From CAWFFV01 sp963814985 (GTDB lineage Bacteria; Chloroflexota; Ktedonobacteria; Ktedonobacterales; Ktedonobacteraceae): a DNA stretch of 64,000 bases. Both the position numbers and the translations under genes were made by a program. The notes under the pieces are model-generated. The model saw only the letters and a program-made list of their open reading frames with translations, was not told the DNA's origin and searched no databases. Location: the NCBI GenBank assembly GCA_963814985.1, contig CAWFFV010000002.1:186001-250000 (forward strand). Direction: 5' to 3'. This document shows, in pieces, positions 28,436 to 37,016 of this stretch (within the stretch, counting starts at the first letter, position 1; the number at the start of each line of letters is the position of its first letter).

Positions 28436-29338
28436 ATGATAGATGCCATGAGGAATAATTATAAAAAAGATAGTCTTCACTTTCTTCTTGTTCTTATCGT
28501 TCTACAACTGCTTAGTAGTTGTGGCACGTCATCTGTTGCTGGGACAAAAACGACTCAACCGTCTCTCACTGGTACTCCACCTGTATCAGGTATCCACAAC
28601 CTTCAACTACAACTTGCTCCAAAACCGACTGCAACCACAGCTCCTTCACCATCACCAACTCCACTACCTACTTCGCTCACCACAATAGGCAACGGAGGAT
28701 TTATCACGTTGCCACCAGGCAGTCCTCTCCCAAGTGACGCCGAGTGTGCGGCCCGTGTACAACGGTCTTCATGGGAACCTCGTCCTGATAACACTACAGC
28801 TAATCATACAAATGTGTATCTACAAGGACATAGATTGACTGGCAGCTATCTGGCGCGATACAGCGGCTATGAGCAGAGAGTCACAGGGAATTTTACGGGA
28901 ACAACCGATGAGATTCTTCAGTGGGGCGCATGCAAGTGGGGCTTTGATGTAGACACGGTCAGAGCGCAAGCCGTGCAGGAAAGTTACTGGCATCAATCGA
29001 CCCTGGGGGACTGTAAAGGAGGAACAGTGCCAGAAACTCACGGTTGTCAGAGTGTTGGTATTCTCCAGGTAAAAGGCGCAAATTTGCCACCCACTCATCC
29101 AGGTACCTGGCCCTACGCCTTCCAAAGCACAGCGTTTAATGTGGATTATGTGTTAGCAGTTCGCCGTGCCTGTTATGAAGGACTGGAAACATGGATGGGG
29201 AATGGGTATCATACTGGGGATCAGTGGGGATGTATCGGGAGATGGTTTTCGGGTGATTGGTACGGTGGTTCCCTGAGTTATATTGCCAGCGTAAAAAACA
29301 TTCTAGCGAAGAAAGAGTGGTTACAACCAGGGTTTTAA
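28436..29338 (+). CDS. lipoprotein with lysozyme-like domain
   Basis: 300 residues. A positively charged start and a hydrophobic stretch end in the lipobox LSSC (about residues 26-29), so the protein is probably a lipoprotein on the outer face of the membrane. A Pro/Ser/Thr-rich linker (about residues 55-85) leads to a C-terminal domain of about 180 residues with QAVQESYWHQSTLGD, where the Glu could be the catalytic acid of a lysozyme-like transglycosylase, and GILQVKGANLPPTHPG. That fold is inferred from the E...S...GILQV pattern; the substrate (peptidoglycan) is not proven. An ATG at 28448 is an alternative start. Three or four cysteines could form disulfides. Confidence 0.65.
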   Translation: MIDAMRNNYKKDSLHFLLVLIVLQLLSSCGTSSVAGTKTTQPSLTGTPPVSGIHNLQLQLAPKPTATTAPSPSPTPLPTSLTTIGNGGFITLPPGSPLPSDAECAARVQRSSWEPRPDNTTANHTNVYLQGHRLTGSYLARYSGYEQRVTGNFTGTTDEILQWGACKWGFDVDTVRAQAVQESYWHQSTLGDCKGGTVPETHGCQSVGILQVKGANLPPTHPGTWPYAFQSTAFNVDYVLAVRRACYEGLETWMGNGYHTGDQWGCIGRWFSGDWYGGSLSYIASVKNILAKKEWLQPGF

Positions 29339-29402
29339 ATTTGCTTTAGAAGGTGTGAATTTGTTCTCTCTTCCATCAAAAGTACCTCGCCTTTTTATCA
29401 GC

Positions 29403-29441
29403 ATGCGCCAGACATCTCTGTGCGAGAGATGTCTGGCGCAT
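29403..29441 (+). terminator. Terminator after the lipoprotein gene
   Basis: Perfect 17-bp arms ATGCGCCAGACATCTCT and its complement around GTGCG. It lies between the lipoprotein gene and the reverse-strand DUF2795 gene. Confidence 0.75.
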
Positions 29442-29458
29442 TTCAAGCCAAATATCTT

Positions 29459-29659
29459 CTATTGGCGTTTTATCTCGCCAATAGCCTTGGTCACATCAAC
29501 AGGGCTATTGAAGTTTTCTTCAGGCAGATCCTTAATTGTTTCAAGGACCTCCTGATTGGCTCCATGCTGTTGAGCATATTTGATAAGATCCTGCTTCTTT
29601 GTAGGATAATCGATTCCCTTGAGGCTTTTCTCTACTTCCACTGGATTAGCACGGCCCAT
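29459..29659 (-). CDS. DUF2795-family small protein
   Basis: 66 residues starting MGRANPVEVEKSLKGIDYP, with the DUF2795 pattern of a short helix, DYPTKKQDLIKYAQQHGA and a final EVLETIKDLPEENFNSPVDVTKAIG. The family is of unknown function and common in actinobacteria and Chloroflexota. AAAGGAGA 8 bases before the ATG at 29659 sets the start; a longer upstream frame to 29743 lacks such a site. Confidence 0.8.
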   Translation of the reverse strand: MGRANPVEVEKSLKGIDYPTKKQDLIKYAQQHGANQEVLETIKDLPEENFNSPVDVTKAIGEIKRQ

Positions 29660-29907
29660 GCAGATTATCTCCTTTCTATTTCCTGAGAGCATTGCTCCCG
29701 GTTCTTTCATTGTTTTCAACTTTCCACAAGGAACACGTCTCATTTTGCCCTATGGTGACACTTTTCGTACCATATATTTCCAGGAGCATGGCTCAAGTGA
29801 AGGGTAAGTCCGACTGAACCGGGCATCTGGGATTGATCAGAGAGTGTACCTCATGGAGATTTCCAAAAGAGAAGAACCTTCAGAAACTAGTGAGGGAAAT
29901 TTCAACC

Positions 29908-30675
29908 TCAGCGCATTCCCATTCTAATTCCACCATCCAGACGAATTACTTCGCCATTGAGCATTTCGTTCTCGATGATGTGTTTCGCCAGTGCAGCATA
30001 CTCTGATGGGCGGCCCAGGCGCGATGGGAAGGGAACTTGCTGACCAAGCGAAATACGCGCTGGTTCTGGTAAGCCTGCCAGCAATGGGGTATCAAAGATA
30101 CCAGGGGCAATCGTCATGACACGAATCCCATAACGCGCCAGTTCACGTGCAATCGGCAAGGTCATACCCACAACACCACCTTTTGATGCCGAGTACGCAG
30201 CTTGCCCAATCTGGCCATCAAATGCCGCCACTGAGGCTGTATTGATAATGACGCCTCGCTCACCGTCTTCGCCCGGCTGGTTCTCGGTCATAGCTGCTGC
30301 CGCCAGACGAATAACATTAAATGTACCAATCAGGTTAACATTGATCACCTTACTAAAGGAAGCCAGGCTACTAGGTCCATTCTTGCCAAGGACTTTTTCT
30401 GCCACCCCAATACCTGCACAGTTTATCGTTACATACAGCCCACCAAAATTGTCAACAGCGGCTTTGACTGCCGCCTGAACTTCTTCTTCTTCTACCACAT
30501 TAGTCTTCACAAACAGGGTGGCTGCACCCAGTTCCTCTGCCAGGGCTATCCCTGTCTCGCTATTCAGATCGGCGATGACTACCTTTGCTCCAGCTTGTGT
30601 CAGGAGTCGCACACAGGCTGCTCCCAGACCTGACGCCCCACCAGTAACCAGGATACCTTTGTTCTCCAGTTGCAT
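29908..30675 (-). CDS. short-chain dehydrogenase (3-hydroxyacyl-CoA dehydrogenase type 2-like)
   Basis: 255 residues of the classical SDR type: NAD loop LVTGGASGLGAACVRLL, NCAGIGVAEK, the active-site Ser in INTASVAAFDG, and YSASKGGVVGMT with the catalytic Tyr-Lys. Insertions such as ENQPGEDGERG and the C-terminal GEVIRLDGGIRM match the mitochondrial-type 3-hydroxyacyl-CoA dehydrogenases, which oxidise short acyl chains. AGAAAGG before the ATG at 30675 supports this start. It stands apart from any fatty-acid genes here, so the substrate is a guess. Confidence 0.88.
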   Translation of the reverse strand: MQLENKGILVTGGASGLGAACVRLLTQAGAKVVIADLNSETGIALAEELGAATLFVKTNVVEEEEVQAAVKAAVDNFGGLYVTINCAGIGVAEKVLGKNGPSSLASFSKVINVNLIGTFNVIRLAAAAMTENQPGEDGERGVIINTASVAAFDGQIGQAAYSASKGGVVGMTLPIARELARYGIRVMTIAPGIFDTPLLAGLPEPARISLGQQVPFPSRLGRPSEYAALAKHIIENEMLNGEVIRLDGGIRMGMR

Positions 30676-30814
30676 AGTTATTACCTTTCTGCTTTGAATG
30701 GTTTTACCTTCTCTAGTATCTTTGCCATCTTCTCTGTTGGAGAAGACCATTTCATGGTACATTATGACATAAAACACCAACATTACCCTGGTAGCCTGAA
30801 GGGATTACGGAGCG

Positions 30815-32656
30815 ATGATAAAACAAGAGCGAGCACATCTCCTTGAGCAGCAAATTCAGCGCTTGAAGAAGCGTATCGACATATTGAGTTTGCGTAGCAA
30901 TCGATATTCATGGGCGCGGGTGGCGATCTTTTTTAGCGGGTTAGCACTGAGCACTGTCGTCTTTTTTGTGAACTGGTGGTTATGCCTGATCCTGATACTG
31001 ATCACGCTGGTAGCTTTTGGGATTGTGGCACACTATCATGGAAAGCTCGAAAGCAGTATTACCAGACATACGCTCTGGCTGCACATCAAAACAACCCATC
31101 TTGCACGTCTGCAACTGGATTGGAACAGCATTCCGGCTGCCTACTCTTCCTCTCCACAGGCAGAACATCCCTTTGAGTTTGATCTGGATATTACGGGAGA
31201 ACATTCGATCCATCAACTCCTCAATACCGCTGTCTCGCATGAAGGGAGTCAGCGACTCCATGATTGGCTCCTAAATACGACGCCAGACCTGACCACTATT
31301 CACCGCAGACAAACTTTGGTCCGCGAGTTAACTCCCCTGACACTCTTTCGCGACAAGCTCACCATGAAATCTCTGCTGGCCTCAAAGCGTGTCTCTGAAC
31401 ATTTGGAAGGAAAACGCTTACTACACTGGCTTAGTCAGCAAACACAACATTCCTTATTGCCTGTATTGCTCTGGGGATCGGTGGCCTTGAATATCCTCAC
31501 TATTGTGCTCCTGGCACTTAACACCTTTGCGGGGGTTGCGCAATATTGGGTATTCTCACTCCTGCTCTCGCTGCTCCTGTTCTTTACCACAAGCGAGATA
31601 CGTGGTGACACGTTTGAAGATGCCACTTATCTGAGATATACATTTGCCACACTCAGCGCTGTTTTTGCATATCTGGAAACATTTCCCTATGGCAAACAGC
31701 AGAACTTAAAAAAGCTCTGTGAGCCTTTCTACCAGGACCGTGAACATCGTCCCTCTCAGCTGCTCAAAGGGACAGCACGGATTGCCGCTGCCTCTACTCT
31801 GGAAAAGAATCGTCTGATCTGGGTTATTGTCAATGCGTTTATACCATGGGATCTCTACTGCGCTTATCGCTTGAGTCGCTACAAAGTACAGATAGCAGTG
31901 CGGCTCCCTCTCTGGCTAGATACCTGGTTTGAGCTTGAGGCACTCTGCTCATTAGCAGCTTTCTCCTACCTGAACCCGGAATATGTGCTCCCTGATATAG
32001 TCTCCGCTGAAGATAATAGCGTGATCTTTCGGGCAGCTGACCTGGGACATCCGCTTATTCCAGCCGAGAAGAAAGCCACAAACGATTTTACCATGAACGA
32101 ACTGGGCGAGGTGGTAATTATTACTGGCTCGAACATGGCTGGCAAAAGCACATTCTTGCGTACATTAGGAGTGAACCTGTGTCTGGCCTATGCGGGAGGG
32201 CCTGTCAATGCCAGTATGTTGCAAACCTCTCTGCTCAGAATCTTCACCTGTATTCGCGTCAGCGACTCGGTAACTGATGGCTACTCCTATTTCTACGCAG
32301 AGGTGAGACGTCTGAAAGCTTTGCTGTTGGAATTAGAACAAAATCATCGTTTCCCTTTATTCTTTCTTATAGATGAGATTTTCAAGGGCACAAATAATCG
32401 CGAACGCCTCAGCGGGAGCCGTGCATATGTCCGTGCTCTGGCAGGGCGGAACTGCCTTGGCTTAATCTCAACGCATGATCTGGAACTGGTGAAACTGGCG
32501 GAGGTACTTCCTTCTGTGAGAAATTATCATTTCAGGGAAGAAGTGCTTGATGGGCATATGATCTTTGACTATGTTTTGCGCTCTGGCCCCTGTCCTACGA
32601 CGAATGCACTCAGGATCATGCAGTTAGAGGGCTTACCAGTTGAGGATATAATATAA
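30815..32656 (+). CDS. membrane-anchored MutS-like ATPase
   Basis: 613 residues. The N-terminal part has two membrane helices (VAIFFSGLALSTVVFFVNWWLCLILILITLVAFGIV, about residues 38-72), with more hydrophobic stretches near residues 215-245. The last 200 residues are a MutS-type ATPase: Walker A GSNMAGKST, Walker B FFLIDEIFKGTNNRERL, and a signature region STHDLELV. There is no mismatch-binding domain. Proteins of this type occur in many bacteria, and their function is not known. The stop codon lies at the left end of palindromic element E. Confidence 0.85.
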   Translation: MIKQERAHLLEQQIQRLKKRIDILSLRSNRYSWARVAIFFSGLALSTVVFFVNWWLCLILILITLVAFGIVAHYHGKLESSITRHTLWLHIKTTHLARLQLDWNSIPAAYSSSPQAEHPFEFDLDITGEHSIHQLLNTAVSHEGSQRLHDWLLNTTPDLTTIHRRQTLVRELTPLTLFRDKLTMKSLLASKRVSEHLEGKRLLHWLSQQTQHSLLPVLLWGSVALNILTIVLLALNTFAGVAQYWVFSLLLSLLLFFTTSEIRGDTFEDATYLRYTFATLSAVFAYLETFPYGKQQNLKKLCEPFYQDREHRPSQLLKGTARIAAASTLEKNRLIWVIVNAFIPWDLYCAYRLSRYKVQIAVRLPLWLDTWFELEALCSLAAFSYLNPEYVLPDIVSAEDNSVIFRAADLGHPLIPAEKKATNDFTMNELGEVVIITGSNMAGKSTFLRTLGVNLCLAYAGGPVNASMLQTSLLRIFTCIRVSDSVTDGYSYFYAEVRRLKALLLELEQNHRFPLFFLIDEIFKGTNNRERLSGSRAYVRALAGRNCLGLISTHDLELVKLAEVLPSVRNYHFREEVLDGHMIFDYVLRSGPCPTTNALRIMQLEGLPVEDII

Positions 32657-32812
32657 CTCCTCACTACCTGCGGTAGCTCACCCTCGTTTTGTGTGGGTTT
32701 TGTTGCCCATGGCAGAGGTTGCGACGCAACCTCTGCCATGGGCAACAAAACCCACACAAAACAATCTGCGAAGCGCCTGAGGCGCTGAGGAATCAGGCGC
32801 TTGGGCAGCTAC
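32653..32812. repeat. Palindromic element, copy E
   Basis: Two perfect 38-bp arms (32686-32723 and 32725-32762) around a single A. CTACCTGCGGTAGCTCAC precedes the core, and GCGAAGCGCCTGAGGCGCTGAGGAATC follows it. The ends TAACTCCTCA and TGGGCAGCTAC are decayed. The element fills the whole gap between two convergent genes and contributes the stop codon region of the MutS-like gene. Confidence 0.85.
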
Positions 32813-32813
32813 C

Positions 32814-33707
32814 CTAGTTCATCATCGCCATAATCTGGCGAATCGTTTTGATGTAGTCGAGTATCTCGTCATGATCTTCGGCCTGGGGAGCACTCTCTAT
32901 ATATGTTGTCAAATCGTGGAGGGCGCGTGCATAGTGTTTAAGCTGAAGATGGATAACACCGCGATCGCGTTGTTCCATTGCCGCATCAGGAAGGAGCAGG
33001 ATGATGAGGTTGCAGATGGAGAGCGCGCGTGTATAATCCTCGGCTTGCAGATAAATATGCTTGAGATTGTTGAGCATCCGCACCAGGAAGCGCTTATGAC
33101 TGACTGGCTCAAACCATTGAGCATGAAACTTGATGCGGCCCCTTGCCTTTTGCCGAATAAGCTCTCGGCAATCTCGTTCGCTGAGAAATTGCCCATTCTC
33201 GAAGGGATCAATGTAAATAATCCCATGGGATAGGTGACAGCGTACCAAAAAATGAAATGGTAGCCCAACGCCGTCGATCTGGATGCCAACACGCTTAGCA
33301 ACTTCCATATAGAGCAGAGAAAGCGTAATGGGAATGCCGCGATGCTCCTCCAGGACTTTATTAAAAAAACTATTTGCTGGATTTCGATAATCCGTCACAT
33401 TACCATGAAAGTGTTCTTCGCAAAAAAGAACCCGATTCAAGGCTTTAATGACTGCAAGCGGTTCGATCTGTGGTGGAAGTTGCGGAAGAATGTCAGGTTC
33501 CGGTAGAGCCAGCACCATCCTTACTCGACGTGCCAGCACATCGAGTTGCTCTAAGTAGTATGCCATATCAAGATCCGGATACTCCATACTTGCAATAAGG
33601 AGTGCGGCCTGCGCTAAATCCAGAGCGGCATCTTCTTCTGCAATTAGTGTTTCAAATGCTCGATATGTCCGTTGTAATGCTGTCTCGTTGGTGTGTCGAT
33701 CTGCCAT
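32814..33707 (-). CDS. SirB1-family transglutaminase-like/TPR protein
   Basis: 297 residues. The middle part has HRGIPITLSLLYMEVAKRVGI and GVGLPFHFLVRCH, the family pattern of the SirB1 N-terminal transglutaminase-like domain, and the last 90 residues have a TPR-like pair (YTRALSICNLIILLLPD, then YARALHDLTTYIE). The usual size is about 280. The function is not established; relatives regulate or process partner proteins. It is convergent to the MutS-like gene with element E between them. Confidence 0.8.
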   Translation of the reverse strand: MADRHTNETALQRTYRAFETLIAEEDAALDLAQAALLIASMEYPDLDMAYYLEQLDVLARRVRMVLALPEPDILPQLPPQIEPLAVIKALNRVLFCEEHFHGNVTDYRNPANSFFNKVLEEHRGIPITLSLLYMEVAKRVGIQIDGVGLPFHFLVRCHLSHGIIYIDPFENGQFLSERDCRELIRQKARGRIKFHAQWFEPVSHKRFLVRMLNNLKHIYLQAEDYTRALSICNLIILLLPDAAMEQRDRGVIHLQLKHYARALHDLTTYIESAPQAEDHDEILDYIKTIRQIMAMMN

Positions 33708-33839
33708 ACTTTATGCATTTAATCATAAAATGACCTCCATGTGCAAGTTTTTAGTACTGATGTGTTTTTTAGGAGGATGTGTGTGTCCGCTCCTCATTAG
33801 TAAGGACATTCGGAGTCTGAAGATGTCATAAAGTGAGAT

Positions 33840-35222
33840 CTAAAACACCACATTCCACAGTGTCGGGACCTTCAGCGGCTCTCTGCCCGGTTGAGAAACA
33901 TGAGCCAGGATACAAATATAGGTGACCCCATTATAAGTGACCTCCTCACCTACATTGTAACTGATCCCAGGTTGCCACGCTGGTATGGATGCAGGCGTAC
34001 TTGTAGCAGTTGGAGTCGGAGCCACTGTTGTGGTAGGAGTGGTAGCGGAATTTGGAGAAGTAGTTGGAGCGGTAGCGGAATTTGGAGGAACAGTTGAAGC
34101 GAATGCGTGTCTTGATGGCAGGGCCGTTGTTGTAATGGGTGTCGAAGTGGAATTGTGATGGGCGGTAGGCGTGAATGTATGTGTTGGTATAGGGGACTGC
34201 CTTGCTACAAGGATAGCTCTCCCACTGCTATTGAGCACAGCGACGCCTGAGGAGAGAAGCAACAGGAGCAAAACAAGAGTAAGACCAATACGCAGCCGAG
34301 ACGGAAATCGCGGCAAAAGAGTAGGCAGCTTTGTTGAATAGGGAGCATTGGGGGATTGTTGAGGACTAAGTGTTACTCTCACAGCAGCCTGAGAGTGAGA
34401 GACAGGCCCGATGGCTCGTTGATATGCTTGAGCAAGTTCTTGCGGCGTTTGAAAACGCTGGCGGGGGTCTTTCTCCAGGGCACGCAATACAACTTGATCC
34501 ACAGCGGGTGAAAGTATTGGCCGAAGGAGCGATGGAGGAGCAGCTGACTGATGTGAGTGCTGCCAACAAACTGCTTCTATGGTATCTCCACAAAAGGGAA
34601 CCTGTCCCGTAAGCATCTCGTAAAGTAGGATACCTAATGCATAAAGATCGCTGCCCGGTGTGGCTATGGCGAACGGCTCCTGTAATTCCGGTGCCAGATA
34701 TTCGAGTGTTCCCATGATACAGCCAGTCTGGGTGATATCAGTGCTACCCACGCGTTCCTTTGCCAGCCCAAAATCTGCAAGATAGGCATAAGAATCATTA
34801 CGCAGCAAAATATTCGATGATTTCACATCACGATGGAGGATACCCTGTTCATGTGCACAATGCAAGGCACCAGCGATCTGTTCGAGAAATAGACCTGCTT
34901 CCTGTTGTGTCAGTGCTCCTCTGATCTTAAGTCTCTCATAGAGCGTACCATCTTTGAGATAGGGCATGACCAGATAGTACCAGGAAGCACACTCTCCATA
35001 AGCAAAGATTGGCAGAACATGATCATGTTTTAAGGATCCAATCAAAGTCACTTCGCGCTGAAACCGCTCCAAGTACTCAGGCTGGTTCCTCTCAATAAGT
35101 TTGAGTGCGACCTCACGGTGAAGAAGTTCATCAGAAGCGAGGTAAACTTCAGACATGCCTCCTTGACCCAGAAGACGCTGGAGACGGTAGTGGTGAATTT
35201 GTGTTTCTGCTAGTTGCAACAT
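33840..35222 (-). CDS. serine/threonine kinase with extracellular carbohydrate-binding-like domain
   Basis: 460 residues. The kinase domain (about residues 8-265) has LLGQGGMSEVYLA, the lysine in VALKLIE, HRDVKSSNILL, DFGLAKER, and LEYLAPELQEP. A Pro/Ser linker and a membrane helix (IGLTLVLLLLLLSSGVAVL) follow. A repetitive Thr/Ser/Pro stalk leads to a terminal 50 residues, WQPGISYNVGEEVTYNGVTY, which match the chitin-binding type 3 (CBM5/12) pattern. That would make this a transmembrane receptor kinase that senses or docks to a polysaccharide. The ATG at 35222 is preferred to a TTG at 35231 because AAAAGGG is 10 bases before it. Confidence 0.85.
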   Translation of the reverse strand: MLQLAETQIHHYRLQRLLGQGGMSEVYLASDELLHREVALKLIERNQPEYLERFQREVTLIGSLKHDHVLPIFAYGECASWYYLVMPYLKDGTLYERLKIRGALTQQEAGLFLEQIAGALHCAHEQGILHRDVKSSNILLRNDSYAYLADFGLAKERVGSTDITQTGCIMGTLEYLAPELQEPFAIATPGSDLYALGILLYEMLTGQVPFCGDTIEAVCWQHSHQSAAPPSLLRPILSPAVDQVVLRALEKDPRQRFQTPQELAQAYQRAIGPVSHSQAAVRVTLSPQQSPNAPYSTKLPTLLPRFPSRLRIGLTLVLLLLLLSSGVAVLNSSGRAILVARQSPIPTHTFTPTAHHNSTSTPITTTALPSRHAFASTVPPNSATAPTTSPNSATTPTTTVAPTPTATSTPASIPAWQPGISYNVGEEVTYNGVTYICILAHVSQPGREPLKVPTLWNVVF

Positions 35223-35544
35223 CTTTCTCAAACCCTTTTCAATTCATTGATGGAGAGACGATGGGAGACAAACAGACGAAAGCGCTACCTCTTCTTCAAC
35301 ATCACACCCATCCACCAGAGATAAAAAGTACAGGTCTTTTCAAGAAATTAGCTATATACATTTATATATTTTATATAAACGGCTCTACAGAAGAAATATA
35401 ACATTTTTTCTGACGGACCACCCAAGAAAGTTACAGGCTCTTTGGGTAGCATCACACTTCTGACCATTGCATGGACGATCGCTTATGGCCATCATACAGA
35501 TCGGAGCGTTGTGGAAATGAGATGTCAGGCACAAAGTGAACGCA
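35223..35544. other. Intergenic region
   Basis: About 320 bases with no gene seen. It should contain the promoter of the kinase gene; an AT-rich stretch lies near 35340-35410. Confidence 0.4.
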
Positions 35545-35584
35545 TTCTGGGGCAATAGAGCAATGTGGCTCTATTGCCCCAGAA
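35545..35584 (-). terminator. Terminator of the membrane/redox gene cluster
   Basis: Perfect 17-bp arms TTCTGGGGCAATAGAGC and its complement around AATGTG, 17 bases past the stop codon of the membrane-protein gene at 35601. Confidence 0.8.
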
Positions 35585-35600
35585 CAAAACTGATAGAAGG

Positions 35601-36269
35601 CTACTGAATGGCCGGTGTCTGCTCCCGTTTGGAGTGTTTATCCGTAGTCTCCATGCGCCGCGCCATCGTGCGGGTAGCGGAGATCCAGGATCGTAGGAAC
35701 ATCCAGGCCGAGATTACAATGACACCGGCCAGCGAGATCCACATCAGGATAAGCGCCAGTGTGACATTTGTGTTGCTGACTGCGGCTGCTACAAAACCTG
35801 CCAGATATGGCTGGCTAGCCGCCTCAACGGCAAAGACCTGTGGAATATAGTAGAGCGTTGCGCCAAGAACCAGGAAGGCGGTGGCAAGTCGATAAGCATT
35901 GATATCGTCATCCACTCTACGTGAAAGTTTGACCGCCAGAGCCAGCAGTAAACAGAGTGCTGCCAGGGAACCGGTGATGGGCAACGCCGCTGTGGCAACA
36001 ATGTTGGGCTGGAAGAAGATCCAGCTTGCGGCAAAGGTCACCACCATCAAGGCATCGCGCATAAGAAGATAGGACATCCACCAGATATCAGCGCCGAGCC
36101 GCAAGCCACAGCGACGTAGAGTTCGTAGCACATAGGGGCGACCAAGGTGCAACATCAAGGTCATCGTCCAGAGGACGGGTAGAAAGGCAACAATTGTACT
36201 GACCAGCCATTGTGAGCCGCCCTGTACCAGGGCCTGTTGGATTGCATTTGCTACATCATCGGGTTTCAT
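35601..36269 (-). CDS. membrane protein paralogue 1 of a redox cluster
   Basis: 222 residues, about six hydrophobic segments (VSTIVAFLPVLWTMTLMLHL, WWMSYLLMRDALMVVTFAASWIFF, ALCLLLALAV, TAFLVLGATLYYIPQVFAV, LALILMWISLAGVIVISAWMFL). It shares its layout and the motifs LHLGRPYVL, RLGADI and RDAL with the next gene, so the two arose by duplication. I do not recognise the family. It ends in a charged tail. It is the last of three genes on this strand downstream of an Fe-S flavoprotein, with a 72-base gap before it. Confidence 0.75.
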   Translation of the reverse strand: MKPDDVANAIQQALVQGGSQWLVSTIVAFLPVLWTMTLMLHLGRPYVLRTLRRCGLRLGADIWWMSYLLMRDALMVVTFAASWIFFQPNIVATAALPITGSLAALCLLLALAVKLSRRVDDDINAYRLATAFLVLGATLYYIPQVFAVEAASQPYLAGFVAAAVSNTNVTLALILMWISLAGVIVISAWMFLRSWISATRTMARRMETTDKHSKREQTPAIQ

Positions 36270-36341
36270 TGTATTCTCCCTCTCTTATCTGCAAGCTCCC
36301 ATCACATCAATGACAGAGAGCATCATCTCGTGTGTTGAATA

Positions 36342-36980
36342 TTAGTTGGCAGAAGTCGTCTCAGGAGCCTCTGCACGTCCTCCGGTCTTGATAGCATAGC
36401 CTGCGGCAACAGCACCCAGGATAGCCAGCAGTGCAACAGAAATGTAAGCCAGAGCTACAGCCCAACCAGGATTAGTACTTGTTACCATAAAATTGCTTAT
36501 CGTCAGGAGTTGATCTTTTGCTACAGCCGTGGCCTGGACGCCAAACAAGTACGGGATAAAGTAGAAGAGTGCTCCCAGTCCTAGCAAAATCGTAGTTATG
36601 CGGAAGTCGCGCAGATTATGATCAGGATCACCCATCAACTTCACCAGCAGGACACCAAAGAGACAGATAGCAGCAAATCCACCTGTGAGGGGAAGGGCGT
36701 CTGCCGTGACAACATCCGGGAATAAGAACATAAAACTCATCACAACGCCGGAGACGATCAAGAGATCACGTAAAGCTACATAGACTAGCCAGAGCAAATC
36801 TGCTCCCAGGCGTAGGGTAAAACGATCAATCATATCCAGAATATAGGGACGGCCCAGATGGAGTCCAATGATGACAAGCCAGATGACTGGTAACACTGCG
36901 GCCAGCGTTCCCTCTAAAAACTGCTCACCACCTGCATTAATACCATTAATAATAGCTGTTGTAAGATCTTGCGGTGACAT
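36342..36980 (-). CDS. membrane protein paralogue 2 of a redox cluster
   Basis: 212 residues with about six membrane segments. It shares LHLGRPYILD, LRLGADLLWLVYVALRDLLIV and PLTGGFAA with the protein coded at 35601-36269, where the matching stretches are LHLGRPYVLR, LRLGADIWWMSYLLMRDALMV and PITGSLAA. The start ATG at 36980 has AAGGAGG 8 bases upstream (a TTG at 36986 is out-competed). The stop of the flavoprotein gene is 36 bases upstream of it, so the three genes probably form an operon. Partner proteins in an electron-transfer complex are a possible role; this is inference. Confidence 0.75.
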   Translation of the reverse strand: MSPQDLTTAIINGINAGGEQFLEGTLAAVLPVIWLVIIGLHLGRPYILDMIDRFTLRLGADLLWLVYVALRDLLIVSGVVMSFMFLFPDVVTADALPLTGGFAAICLFGVLLVKLMGDPDHNLRDFRITTILLGLGALFYFIPYLFGVQATAVAKDQLLTISNFMVTSTNPGWAVALAYISVALLAILGAVAAGYAIKTGGRAEAPETTSAN

Positions 36981-37016
36981 GGTCAATACCTCCTTGTTGA
37001 AAAGATGCCTCTATAG

